DNA of 64,000 bases from Psychrobacillus sp032154225 (lineage in GTDB: Bacteria; Bacillota; Bacilli; Bacillales_A; Planococcaceae). A model generated the notes under the pieces. That model was given only the letters and a program-made list of their open reading frames with translations, was not told the DNA's origin and ran no database searches. Below are positions 1 to 8,303 of this stretch, piece by piece. Position 1 is the stretch's first letter. Every line of letters begins with the position of its first letter. Location: the NCBI RefSeq assembly GCF_032154225.1, contig NZ_JALDYF010000010.1, positions 1 through 64,000 of the forward strand, read 5' to 3'. The position numbers and the translations under genes are program-made.

Positions 1-42
1 ACATGTGCAGCTGACGAATACTAATCGATCGAGGACTTAACC
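1..42 (+). rRNA. 23S ribosomal RNA, 3' end only
   Basis: The window opens inside the last helix of 23S rRNA. The stretch ending in GAGGACTTAACC is the characteristic Bacillales 23S 3' terminus. It lies about 105 bases before 5S, as expected in a 16S-23S-5S operon read on the plus strand. The 5' part is outside the window. Confidence 0.9.
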
Positions 43-147
43 AAATATGAATTTACTTGTTTCAATTGTCGTTTATCCAGTTTTGAGTGAACAAACACTC
101 TAATTTAAGCGTTTCAAGACACATTAGTGTAGTGAAAACTTAATTAG

Positions 148-263
<116 letters not shown>

Positions 264-270
264 ATTGAAA

Positions 271-306
271 AAAGTCGTTACCGAGTAATCGGTAGCGGCT
301 TTTTTG
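271..306 (+). terminator. rRNA operon terminator
   Basis: A 12-bp stem (AGTCGTTACCGA paired with TCGGTAGCGGCT, including G-U pairs) with a GTAA loop and a run of six T, eight bases after 5S. This is a classical intrinsic terminator closing the rRNA operon. Confidence 0.9.
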
Positions 307-361
307 TGGTTTATAAGAGAAAACTTGGCTAATCGGATGGCTATATGAAATTTATATAAAT

Positions 362-388
362 TAAACAAAAATGCTTCTAAGAGGAGCA
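362..388 (-). terminator. weak terminator after the VOC gene
   Basis: Read on the minus strand, a short GCTCCT/AGAAGC hairpin is followed by ATTTTTG just downstream of the VOC stop codon. The stem is only about six bp, so this is a modest candidate. Confidence 0.45.
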
Positions 389-393
389 CTAAA

Positions 394-747
394 CTAAATT
401 TCGCTCATAAGAGCATGTGTATTTCCTTCAGTATCTCTAAAAAAAGCCATCCACGTTTCTGTATCTCCCATTTTTGCAACCATATGTGGTTCATTAATAA
501 ATACTGTTCCTGCCTCTTTCAGCTTATTAAAAGATGTTGATAAATCATCTACTGTAAAATACAGTACAGAGCTAGGATGATCGAATTCTTCTGTTTCAGC
601 GCAACTTAATAGTAAGCGTGTCTCTTCACATTGGAAAAAAGCTAGACCATTTGATTCGAATAGTAATGGCAAACCGATTACATCCTTATAAAACGCAACA
701 GCACGGTCCACGTTTTTTACATTTACAGCAACTTGTCCTAATTTCAA
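394..747 (-). CDS. VOC family protein (glyoxalase/bleomycin-resistance fold)
   Basis: A 117-residue single-domain vicinal-oxygen-chelate protein. The N-terminal GQVAVNVKNVDRAVAFYKDVIGLPL and the C-terminal FRDTEGNTHAL are the usual signatures of the two beta-alpha-beta-beta-beta halves. Such proteins are metal-dependent lyases, dioxygenases or drug-binding proteins, and substrate cannot be read from sequence. The start is a TTG preceded by GGAGG on the minus strand. It is monocistronic and convergent with the rRNA operon. Confidence 0.85.
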   Translation of the reverse strand: MKLGQVAVNVKNVDRAVAFYKDVIGLPLLFESNGLAFFQCEETRLLLSCAETEEFDHPSSVLYFTVDDLSTSFNKLKEAGTVFINEPHMVAKMGDTETWMAFFRDTEGNTHALMSEI

Positions 748-888
748 TTAACATAACCTCCGTCTCTCTTATATCTAATTCAATATTAGATGTAAAAATC
801 CCTTTATAGAATACAAAGTTCGCAAAAATTATCAAAATAATCCATAGTAAAACTATTAATATTAGTATTAAGGGAGGTGCATGGGCTG

Positions 889-1782
889 GTGGATATTATT
901 CAAAGGACAATAAGTTGGCTAGAAATGAAGCTAGAGGAACCAGTCAAAAATGAAGAAGTGGTTCAATTAACAGGTTATTCTTTCTTTCATTTTCATCGTT
1001 TGTTTCAAGAAAAAGTAGGAATGTCACTGCATGAATATGTGCGTCAGCGCAGACTGACGAGTGCAGCAAATATCTTAATCTATACAGATACACGAATATT
1101 AGACATTGCATTTAAGTATCAATTTGAATCGCAAGAATCTTTTACAAGGGCTTTTAGAAAAGCTTATGGATTACCACCAGGCAAGTATCGTGGGCTCATG
1201 CGAACTTTATTGGAAGAAAAAAACGAGCAGGAGGTAGAGATGATGGAAGGTTGGTTTTTAAGTGGTGCACATAATAAAGGCTATGAAATGAGAAGGGACT
1301 TTAAAAATGTCCATCAAGGAAAAGTAGCGGGGCATCTACGATCAGTAAGATCCATTCTTGAAGGTGAGTTCGGTACTGTAATGCAACAGTTTCATGCAAA
1401 TGAATGGTATGAGAAGCGTATGAAATTGTCATGTTTTATCCAAACAAAGGGAGTTGAGGGTTTTACGGGATTATGGATGCGGATAGATGGAAAAGACGGA
1501 GACACTTTGCAATTTGATAATATGCAAAATCGACCGATTACAGGGACGACCGGGTGGAATTATTATTCCGTTGTATTAGATGTCCCTGAAAATGCAGGTG
1601 CTATCTTTTTTGGTGTTATGCTTCAGGGCAGTGGAGAGGTATGGATGGATGAGTTTACTTTTGTTGAAGTTGATAAAAAAACTCCTTCTACCAATATAAT
1701 GATGCCAGAAAATATGCCATCGAAACCATCTAACTTAGACTTTGAATTAGAATTTAAAGATATGGGGGAAAGCCATGAATGA
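889..1782 (+). CDS. AraC family transcriptional regulator
   Basis: About 297 residues. The two helix-turn-helix motifs are at the N terminus (residues about 8-105), with the family signature around ESFTRAFRKAYGLPPGKYR. The C-terminal half (from about residue 115) is a beta-rich, carbohydrate-binding-like ligand domain of unknown specificity. I chose the GTG at 889 because the ribosome site GGGAGG (872-877) overlaps an upstream GTG at 877, and the protein then starts VDIIQRTISWLE, as relatives do. The last four bases overlap the start of a small membrane peptide gene, so the two are probably co-translated. Confidence 0.85.
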   Translation: MDIIQRTISWLEMKLEEPVKNEEVVQLTGYSFFHFHRLFQEKVGMSLHEYVRQRRLTSAANILIYTDTRILDIAFKYQFESQESFTRAFRKAYGLPPGKYRGLMRTLLEEKNEQEVEMMEGWFLSGAHNKGYEMRRDFKNVHQGKVAGHLRSVRSILEGEFGTVMQQFHANEWYEKRMKLSCFIQTKGVEGFTGLWMRIDGKDGDTLQFDNMQNRPITGTTGWNYYSVVLDVPENAGAIFFGVMLQGSGEVWMDEFTFVEVDKKTPSTNIMMPENMPSKPSNLDFELEFKDMGESHE

Positions 1783-1904
1783 TTGATAGCAATGTAAAAA
1801 AGTTAGGAATTGTTATTACTACTGGTCTTCTCATCGTTCTTATCATTATCGCTAAGTATTATATTGGTAACATCATTGGTCAATTTATAAGAGGATTATT
1901 CTAA
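1779..1904 (+). CDS. small single-span membrane peptide coupled to the AraC regulator
   Basis: A 41-codon reading frame whose ATG lies in the ATGA overlap with the AraC stop codon, which implies translational coupling. The peptide has a charged start (MIDSNVKKLG), then one hydrophobic span of about 18 residues (roughly positions 9-25), and ends in a basic IRGLF. An intrinsic terminator follows immediately, so the pair forms a complete transcription unit. I do not recognise the family. It could be a membrane partner or sensor for the regulator, or simply a small hypothetical protein. Confidence 0.6.
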   Translation: MIDSNVKKLGIVITTGLLIVLIIIAKYYIGNIIGQFIRGLF

Positions 1905-1933
1905 AAGCTCATTCAATCGAATGGGCTTTTTTT
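1904..1933 (+). terminator. terminator after araC-type unit
   Basis: The 10-bp stem AAGCTCATTC / GAATGGGCTT with an AATC loop and a run of seven T starts at the stop codon of the small peptide gene. Confidence 0.9.
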
Positions 1934-1935
1934 AG

Positions 1936-1966
1936 TAGACTTTATATGTATAGTATTATATACTAC
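1936..1966 (+). promoter_or_regulatory. promoter with palindromic operator for the GntR/ABC operon
   Basis: TAGACT (1936-1941) and TATACT (1959-1964) are spaced by 17 bp and form a sigma-A-like promoter. A near-perfect palindrome, TAGTATTATATACTA (1951-1965), covers the -10 element. This is the expected place for a YtrA-type GntR repressor to bind its own promoter. Confidence 0.6.
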
Positions 1967-2009
1967 ATTACAACACTAATGCACTATACATGAAGGGAGG
2001 ATGAATAGC

Positions 2010-2378
2010 ATGAATCTAAATGCAGATAGTACGAAACCTATTTATATTCAAATTGCAGAATGGATAGAGAATGAAATTATTGCAGAACGATTTTTAAGTG
2101 ACGGGAAAGTACATTCTCAATATCAATTGGCAGATTTATTTAATATTAATCCTGCAACTGCTGCAAAAGGATTAACGATACTTGTGGAAGAAAAAGTATT
2201 GTATAAGAAAAGGGGACTGGGCATGTTCGTTGCACCAGAGGCGAAGATAATGATTTTGGAAAAACGACGAAGTGAAACGCTCACACGGATGGCAATGGAC
2301 CTTGTATTAGAAGCAAGAAGGCTATCTGTTTCAGAAGAGGAACTCATTCATCTAATAAAAAAATGTGAGGAGGAATAG
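2010..2378 (+). CDS. GntR family transcriptional regulator, YtrA type
   Basis: About 122 residues: an N-terminal winged helix (PIYIQIAEWIENEIIAE, then the recognition helix region INPATAAKGLTILVEEKVL) and only a short C-terminal helical tail. That is the YtrA subfamily architecture, whose members regulate adjacent ABC transporters in Firmicutes. ATG 2010 is preferred over 2001 because AAGGGAGG ends at 2000. It is first in a four-gene operon with an ABC ATPase, a permease and a membrane protein, and probably represses it through the palindrome overlapping the promoter. Confidence 0.85.
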   Translation: MNLNADSTKPIYIQIAEWIENEIIAERFLSDGKVHSQYQLADLFNINPATAAKGLTILVEEKVLYKKRGLGMFVAPEAKIMILEKRRSETLTRMAMDLVLEARRLSVSEEELIHLIKKCEEE

Positions 2379-2380
2379 AA

Positions 2381-3259
2381 GTGACGGTCATTGAATGCCA
2401 AAATGTAAAAAAACGATATATGGGAAAGAATGCACTTGAAAGTATAACATTTCAATTAGAAGACAAAAAAATTACTGGATTGATTGGGCGTAATGGTGCT
2501 GGTAAGACGACACTACTAAAAATACTAGCTGGTTTTATGAAAGAAAGTTCTGGAGAGGTTAAAGTATTCTCAAATAATCCATTTAATAATTTATGCGTAT
2601 CAGAAAACAGTATCCTTGTAGATGATCAAATGAGCTTCCCTGACACATTAAAACTCACAGAAATTTTAATGATGGCACCTAGCTTTTATCCAAATTGGAA
2701 TGCAGAACTTGCTACAGGTTTATTCGAATATTTTAATTTGGATGCAAAACAGCAACATTCGAAATTATCTAAGGGCAATCAGGCTATGTTTAATGCAATT
2801 TTTGGATTAGCGACACGATGTTCATTAACAATGTTTGATGAGCCTACAAACGGGATGGACGAGGCAGTTAGAACTGATTTTTATCGTGCATTACTCAAAG
2901 AATATATTGCGTATCCTCGCTCAATTCTTATTTCTAGTCATCATTTAGCAGAAATAGAACATTTGCTAGAAGATATTCTTTTGATTCATAAAGGAAAAGT
3001 TGTCTTTCATCAGTCACTAGATGAAGTGAAAGAGTATGCGGTTGGTATTCAAGGTCCTACAGAAAAAGTTGAAGCGTATATAAATCAACAGGAAATCCTT
3101 CATACGAAACAACTAAATAGAGAACTTCAATATACAGTGGTGAGGAAAGATAGTTCGATGAAATATGAAGGGGTTACAATTCAGCCTGTATCTGCAAGTG
3201 ATGTTTGTATGTATGTAACGAGTGATACGAAGGGGGGAATCGATGATGTTTTTAAGTAA
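2381..3259 (+). CDS. ABC transporter ATP-binding protein
   Basis: 292 residues. The Walker A is GRNGAGKTT (about residue 36), the signature region is degenerate (LSKGNQAMFN instead of LSGGQ), and Walker B is LTMFDEPTNGMD. The H-loop lies in SSHHLAEIE. This matches the ATPases that pair with YtrA-type GntR regulators in export or cell-envelope stress transporters. GTG start two bases after the regulator stop, with GAGGAGG upstream. The C-terminal 80 residues form a variable accessory domain. The 3' end overlaps the permease gene by 17 bases. Confidence 0.88.
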   Translation: MTVIECQNVKKRYMGKNALESITFQLEDKKITGLIGRNGAGKTTLLKILAGFMKESSGEVKVFSNNPFNNLCVSENSILVDDQMSFPDTLKLTEILMMAPSFYPNWNAELATGLFEYFNLDAKQQHSKLSKGNQAMFNAIFGLATRCSLTMFDEPTNGMDEAVRTDFYRALLKEYIAYPRSILISSHHLAEIEHLLEDILLIHKGKVVFHQSLDEVKEYAVGIQGPTEKVEAYINQQEILHTKQLNRELQYTVVRKDSSMKYEGVTIQPVSASDVCMYVTSDTKGGIDDVFK

Positions 3260-3977
3260 AAGTTCTCTTGGAAAAGTGGTTAGGGCACAAGTTAGGTTCA
3301 AGATGACTGCATATATGGGAGCTGTTTTATCACTAATTGTTGTACAGCTAGTAGGCCTCATTATCTCATTAAATGGAACTGGCTCGATGGGAACTAGCAT
3401 CGACAATATTTCGATCCAAGTAAATATTGTTACTCATGATGGTGTTTTTATGTTTGTTGCTATTTGGGCACTTTTTGTGGGAAATCTTATTACGACAAAA
3501 GCATATCGTTATGATGATTTTTCGTTTGTAACAACTCGTCTGAGCGGTAATATCGCGAATATTATTATACTTTGTATGGTGAGTGTATTTGCTGGAGTAA
3601 CCACTTTTTTATCGAATTATTTATTAAGAGTTGTACTTCTTCTTTTTGGTAGTTCTAGTTATTTGAAAAGTCCAGGTATTTTAGAAAATCCACTTAGTTC
3701 ATATCTAAACGTTATGGTGATCATAATACTAATCTTAACTGCCGCTTCAGCAGGCTATTTTGGGGGAATGCTACTTCAAAAAAGTAAGGTATTTATGGTT
3801 TTAATACCTGCATTCATAATAGCCATACCAGTGACTAAGTCGGGGCAAGCATTTCTTGCATACGTATTTATGGAAAATGAATCTATGTTGTTTTTGCTTG
3901 TTAAACTGGTTAGTATAACGATTATTTTGTTTGCGCTTGCCATTGTAACCTCTAATAGATTGGAGGTTAGGGCATGA
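3243..3977 (+). CDS. ABC-2 type transporter permease subunit
   Basis: About 244 residues with six hydrophobic segments, consistent with an ABC-2 permease that pairs with the preceding ATPase. ATG 3243 (or 3246) follows AAGGGGGG at a normal distance, whereas the longer GTG frame starting at 3222 lacks a ribosome site. It overlaps both the ATPase gene and the following gene (ATGA at 3974). Substrate is unknown. YtrA-linked relatives respond to cell-wall-active peptides, so export or defence is plausible but not shown here. Confidence 0.75.
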   Translation: MMFLSKSSLGKVVRAQVRFKMTAYMGAVLSLIVVQLVGLIISLNGTGSMGTSIDNISIQVNIVTHDGVFMFVAIWALFVGNLITTKAYRYDDFSFVTTRLSGNIANIIILCMVSVFAGVTTFLSNYLLRVVLLLFGSSSYLKSPGILENPLSSYLNVMVIIILILTAASAGYFGGMLLQKSKVFMVLIPAFIIAIPVTKSGQAFLAYVFMENESMLFLLVKLVSITIILFALAIVTSNRLEVRA

Positions 3978-4675
3978 GTAATGTGGCGATATTATCACTT
4001 CTTCCTGTTATTATTATGCTAGTCATCGCATGGCTTATTTTTGGAGGATTAAAAAAAGTAGCAAAGCATATAAGTATGAATCAGCGTTTTAATAAAGGGG
4101 TTATTATTGTTTATACTGGTCTTCTTTTATTAGCCGCTGTAGTGTATGAATTTCTCCCTGATAGCGGGTATGAAATGATTACTCAAAAAGAATATCATCA
4201 GTTTGAAAATGAAAATCGAGCATTTAAACAAGCATTTGGTAATAATGAAGTAAGTAAACTGGATACCAAGTTTTTAATAGAAGAATGGACACAGGAGTTA
4301 GAAGGTGATACGTTTGCAATCGTTTCTCCAGGATCAGATAGGCCAGCAGTAAGGGGATATGTCGAATGGACAGATACAAAGGAACGGGTAGTAGAGGGAA
4401 AAATGTATCGAACGAATTTATATATGTATGGCTCAAACTTGAAGGATAAACTTCCATTGTTGAAAATGCAGTGGCAAGGAAATGAACTTCTTATAGAAAG
4501 GCCTGCTAAGCAGGAAATTAAATTCTATGGGTTTTCAAATCAGTTAGTTAGTCTTTCTGGAATTTTATCAAGGCATGAGTATGGATCTCTAGACATGCAA
4601 GGGGAAACGTATATTTACTTGAAAGTACCAAAACATATGAATGTAGTAGATGAACTGGGATTTCTGCTATATTAA
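3974..4675 (+). CDS. membrane-anchored protein of the GntR/ABC operon, function unknown
   Basis: 233 residues with two N-terminal transmembrane segments (about 5-24 and 42-60) followed by a soluble domain of about 170 residues. The domain is predicted to be extracytoplasmic and has several short beta-type stretches. Its ATG overlaps the permease stop. I do not recognise the domain. Its position as last gene of the operon suggests an accessory or sensing subunit of the transporter. Confidence 0.7.
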   Translation: MSNVAILSLLPVIIMLVIAWLIFGGLKKVAKHISMNQRFNKGVIIVYTGLLLLAAVVYEFLPDSGYEMITQKEYHQFENENRAFKQAFGNNEVSKLDTKFLIEEWTQELEGDTFAIVSPGSDRPAVRGYVEWTDTKERVVEGKMYRTNLYMYGSNLKDKLPLLKMQWQGNELLIERPAKQEIKFYGFSNQLVSLSGILSRHEYGSLDMQGETYIYLKVPKHMNVVDELGFLLY

Positions 4676-4731
4676 CGAAAAGTACCCATTCGTGTGCTCT
4701 TTTTGTGTATAAACAACAAGGAGTGAACATA

Positions 4732-5067
4732 TTAGAAAAATGGATTGCAGGAATAACAGGAACAGTCGGATTTTTAGTATCTTATCTTGTAAATGGAGTG
4801 GGTATTGCAGTGGCTATATTACTAGCAGTTCTGGCGATTGATTACGCTACAGGAATAATTTCCGCTTTTGTAAATAAACAATTATCTAGTCGAATTGGTA
4901 CAATTGGATTTGCTAGAAAGCTATAAATTCTATTGCTCATTGCAGCAGTATACTTAGTGGAAAGTATTTTATTTGGAAGCGAACATGTTGGTGACGGTAT
5001 AGCAATTGCTTATATTGCGATAGAATTCATTAGCATTACAGAAAATGGTGTAAAGATGGAAAAGGAA
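4732..5067 (+). pseudogene. broken phage-type holin gene
   Basis: The translation resembles the toxin-secretion/phage-lysis holin family: hydrophobic spans in EKWIAGITGTVGFLVSYLV and AVAILLAVLAIDYATGII, then SRIGTIGFARKL, then LLLIAAVYLVESILFG. An in-frame TAA at 4924-4926 interrupts it inside the third hydrophobic span, and both halves are in the same frame. The start also looks damaged: AAGGAG (4718-4723) is spaced correctly for a codon at 4732 that is now TTA. After about 5060 the family similarity stops and runs into an unrelated frame, suggesting a deletion junction. Confidence 0.7.
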
Positions 5068-5309
5068 ATCTTTATTTTATGGATCATGAATTATTACAAG
5101 AAAATAATCAAAACGGTATTAGAAACTACTACGCTGTATTAAAAACAAGTTCAAAACTTATACGTGGTGAATGGACTTTTGAGTTAATCTATAAAAAGGA
5201 AATACTTAGTTCAAAAAAATTTACTTATAATATTCTTAATAACAGCTATAAAGCAAACGACACTCATTATGCTAAAGATACTGCTTTTAGAGTAGACATA
5301 AGAATGTAA
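5055..5309 (+). pseudogene. orphan 3' fragment of an unknown gene
   Basis: A frame of about 84 codons beginning in KDGKGNLYFMDHELL and ending in AFRVDIRM. It has no ribosome site, and its 5' side merges into the tail of the broken holin in another frame. It reads like the C-terminal beta-rich part of a secreted or lipoprotein domain whose front was deleted. I do not recognise the family. Confidence 0.45.
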
Positions 5310-5322
5310 GGAGCAATCTGCT

Positions 5323-5625
5323 ATGAAGTTGGATTCTAAATCAAACTTATTTTTTCGTATGGTACAATTACTATCTTATTTGGTTTTTATTTGGTATCCA
5401 ACCATTCCTTATTTATTTATTTTTCCAATATTATTATCTTTGTTAGATGAAGATAATAAGAATAAAAGGTTTAAAATGTTATCACTACTATTAGTTTCAT
5501 GCATTATATTTTATTTTTATTTAAACGATTTAGATTTAATACAACAAATTGCAGTTTCACTAGTTGTTTTTTTTATGGGTTTCTCTGACATTTTGAAAAA
5601 AACATTTAAAAAAAATTCTATCTAA
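5323..5625 (+). CDS. small hypothetical membrane protein
   Basis: 100 residues with about four hydrophobic stretches (FRMVQLLSYLVFIWY, LFIFPILLSLL, LSLLLVSCIIFYFYL, IAVSLVVFFMGF) and a basic C terminus. It has a good ribosome site (AAGGAG) before the ATG and lies 13 bases after the orphan fragment, so the two may once have been one operon. Very AT-rich compared with neighbours. No family recognised. The insertion sequence begins 15 bases after its stop. Confidence 0.55.
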   Translation: MKLDSKSNLFFRMVQLLSYLVFIWYPTIPYLFIFPILLSLLDEDNKNKRFKMLSLLLVSCIIFYFYLNDLDLIQQIAVSLVVFFMGFSDILKKTFKKNSI

Positions 5626-5688
5626 GCATCTCCAAGTGCTGCCCCCCAAAAGTTAGAGTAAAAAATCTAACCTTTGGGGTGTTTTTGT

Positions 5689-6210
5689 ATGGCAAAATAT
5701 AGCGATGAATTAAAATTAAAGGTTGTTAAAGAATACTTAGAAGGTACTTTAGGCTATAGATTATTAGCTATTTAATTCGGTATACCCGGCAAATCTCAAA
5801 TCAAAAGATGGGTACGTGCTTATAAAGGATTTACTGAAGAAGGACTACGTAGGAAGCAGACAAGGCAAGTTTATTCTGTTCAATTCAAGTTAGATATATT
5901 AAACTTTATGAAACGAACAGGAACTTCTTACCTAGATACTGCGATTGAATTTAACATGAATAATCCTTCTTTAATCGCGAACTGGAACCGTATTTTACTG
6001 AAAGAAGGTATAGAAGGCTTGAAAGAAAAAGCGAAAGGACGGCCTCCTATGTCTAAAAATTAAAAAGCGAAACCAGGAAAACTAGAAAAAGAATTATCTC
6101 GTGAAGAACAGTTAGAACGTGAAAATGAGCTTCTTCTCCTAGAGATTGCTTATTTAAAAAAGTTAAAAGCTTTTCAGGAGAAGCCGAATGCCTTCCTCGA
6201 AAAGCACTAG
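5689..6210 (+). pseudogene. IS150-like orfA (helix-turn-helix subunit), two stop codons
   Basis: The frame from ATG 5689 gives two HTH segments (KYSDELKLKVVKEYLEGTLGYR and SVQFKLDILNFMKRTGTSYLD) and a C-terminal leucine-zipper-like coil (EEQLERENELLLLEIAYLKKLKA). TAA codons at 5773-5775 and 6061-6063 each stand where relatives carry lysine (AAA to TAA). The slippery heptamer A AAA AAG at 6156-6162, in frame for -1 slippage into orfB, is intact. Confidence 0.8.
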
Positions 6211-7081
6211 CAGCGCTGGCATTCGAACTCAAAGAAGCAGGATTCCGATTAAGCGATGTACTAGAGATAGTAAAGATTCCAGAGGCAACGTATCACTACC
6301 AAGTGAAACAACTAAAGAAAGAAGATCCAGACAAAGAGTGGAGAGAGTTAATAGGAGAAGTTTTCAACAACACGAAGGAAGATACGGATACCGTCGTGTT
6401 TATTTAGAGTTAAGAGCGCAAGATTATGTCATCAATCATAAAAAGGTTCAGCGCATTATGAGCGAGCTTGGATTAAAATGCGTGAAATTCACACGAAAGT
6501 CTCGCTATAATTCGTATAAAGGCACAGTTGGTAAAGTAGTCAAAAATCTCCTGAATCGTAGATTCAATAGGTCTGTTCCTCTTCAAAAACTTGTAACAGA
6601 TGTGACGGAATTTAAATGTACAAAAGGCAACAAGCTTTATTTAAGCCCAATGCTCAACTTATATAATAGTGAAATTATCACTTTTGGCATTTCAAATAGA
6701 CCTACACTCGATTTCGTGATGGAGACATTAAATCAAGCGGTAGAGATGATAAAAAAGGAAGCGGAATATCGATCGACCATTCATTCGGACCAGGGCTGGC
6801 ATTACCAGCATAAAAAATGGATGAATACATTGAAGCAAAACAAAATTTTTCAAAGCATGTCCCGAAAGGCAACTTGCGCAGATAATGCGGCAATGGAAAA
6901 TTTCTTTTGTATTCTAAAGCAAGAAATGTATTATGGCGAAGAGTTGGTATCGTATGAGGAGCTAAAACGAAAAATTGAGCAATATATCGATTACTACAAT
7001 AACACACGAATTAAAGCAAAATTGGCTGGCCTAAGTCCAGTACAATACCGAACTCAAACCAGCCAATCAGCTGCAAAATAA
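6162..7081 (+). pseudogene. IS150-like orfB (DDE transposase), frameshifted
   Basis: The N-terminal part (KALAALAFELKEAG, then IPEATYHYQVKQLKK) reads in the -1 frame relative to orfA. The catalytic part (GRYGYRRVYLEL onward) reads in a different frame. The shift falls near 6355-6375 and fits loss of one base. The DDE residues are preserved in TDVTEFKC, HSDQGWHYQ and MENFFCILKQE. The long open frame from 6188 therefore starts with about 60 out-of-frame codons and is not the natural protein. Confidence 0.8.
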
Positions 7082-7126
7082 AAACTCTAACTTTAAGGGG
7101 TCACTACCCCACTTGGGGGTATTTTT

Positions 7127-8266
7127 TTAAAGCTTTACATCAAATAAAAACTTCAGCCTTCTAAGCAATAAACTAGAAGGGATAAAGGGAAATAAAAAAT
7201 CACGAACACTTGCAATGGAGCGAAAGGGAAGCTGTGCGATTGCTCCAATTTGTCTAGACATTCGAATGACTTTTCCAGTCCGTATTACTCGCTTTTTTTC
7301 ATAGTGGATTAATGCTTCTTTCCAATTTGTAAATTGTTGAATTGCGTTTCCTAATATAAGTGCATCTTCTATTGCTTGGCCAGCACCTTGCCCCATATTT
7401 GGAGTCGTTGCGTGTGCAGAGTCACCAAGTAAGACGATTCGGTCAAAAACAAATTGTCGAAGTGGTTTCATATCGGATATGTCATGGTGAAGAATGTTTT
7501 CGAAAGGTGTATCGCGAATTAGTTCAGATGCAACCTCCGGGAGTTCTTTAAACAAATTGGCAATTTCATTTCGTTCAAGGTTTTGATAAAAAGGATCTCT
7601 TGCCTTCGCATTAATACATGCAAACCAATATACTTGTCCATTACTCATAGGTGCCATACCAAAGCGTCCACCTGTGGACCATATTTCTGTCGAGGTGTAC
7701 TCATCTATTCGCCCTTTATTTTCCGCAATTCCTCTCCAGCACGTATATCCTGCATAGCGGGCTTCAGATCCGGGCATTAGGTTTCTTCTAATCGGGGAGT
7801 GTATACCGTCTGCAGCAATTAGTAAATCTGCTATTATTTGCGTTCCATCATCAAACCAAGCAGTTACTTTTTCCGTAGTTTGTTCTGTGTTCACACATTT
7901 TTTTTTGTAATGAATGGTATTTGGTTCGAGTGCTTCTAAAAATGTGCGATGTAAGTCTGAGCGATGGATCGTAATACTCTCTTGACCAAAGCGTTTTTTC
8001 AGCACGCTGAAATCAATTGTGTTTAACGTGCGTCCTTGAGCATTTTGAAAAATTTGCGTGTGTAGTATATTTCCTTTTTCGAAAACTTGCTCTCCAACTC
8101 CAATTTTCATGAGTGCTTGCATGGCGTTTGATCCGATTCCTATACCTGCCCCAACAGGTTGAAAAGTAGGGGAGGTTTCATACACTTTAACTGAATGTCC
8201 TTGTTTTTGAAGTGTCACAGCAGCACAAAGACCACCAATTCCTCCGCCAATAATTACAATTTCCAT
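7127..8266 (-). CDS. FAD-dependent aromatic-type monooxygenase
   Basis: 379 residues of the PHBH-like flavoprotein hydroxylase family. It shows the Rossmann GxGxxG at the N terminus (IIGGGIGGLCAA), a central LIAADGIHSPIRR (DG motif) and the second FAD motif GDSAHATTPNMGQGAGQAIEDA. Relatives use NAD(P)H and O2 to hydroxylate aromatic or polycyclic substrates. I chose the ATG at 8266, as GAGAGG is too close to the upstream TTG at 8278. It is transcribed away from the IS remnant. A link to the downstream aromatic-type CoA-transferase/thiolase operon (36.5 kb) is possible but speculative. Confidence 0.88.
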   Translation of the reverse strand: MEIVIIGGGIGGLCAAVTLQKQGHSVKVYETSPTFQPVGAGIGIGSNAMQALMKIGVGEQVFEKGNILHTQIFQNAQGRTLNTIDFSVLKKRFGQESITIHRSDLHRTFLEALEPNTIHYKKKCVNTEQTTEKVTAWFDDGTQIIADLLIAADGIHSPIRRNLMPGSEARYAGYTCWRGIAENKGRIDEYTSTEIWSTGGRFGMAPMSNGQVYWFACINAKARDPFYQNLERNEIANLFKELPEVASELIRDTPFENILHHDISDMKPLRQFVFDRIVLLGDSAHATTPNMGQGAGQAIEDALILGNAIQQFTNWKEALIHYEKKRVIRTGKVIRMSRQIGAIAQLPFRSIASVRDFLFPFIPSSLLLRRLKFLFDVKL

Positions 8267-8303
8267 TGTGTCCAACACCTCTCATACATACTATATTAAC
8301 AAA

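Larger units (their letters stand above)
5640..7103 (+). mobile_element. decayed IS3-family (IS150-like) insertion sequence
   Basis: About 1.46 kb bounded by imperfect inverted repeats: 5640-5658 (TGCCCCCCAAAAGTTAGAG) and 7085-7103, the complement of TGACCCCTTAAAGTTAGAG (15 of 19 identical). Inside are orfA and orfB, arranged for a -1 frameshift fusion transposase. orfA has two nonsense codons and orfB one frameshift, so the copy cannot encode its own transposase. No target duplication is visible (TGC on the left, CTA on the right), consistent with age or with a rearranged flank. Confidence 0.85.

Noticed and set aside
5637..7106. Target-site duplication around the insertion sequence
   Set aside because: The three bases on each side (TGC and CTA) do not match in any sensible placement of the ends.
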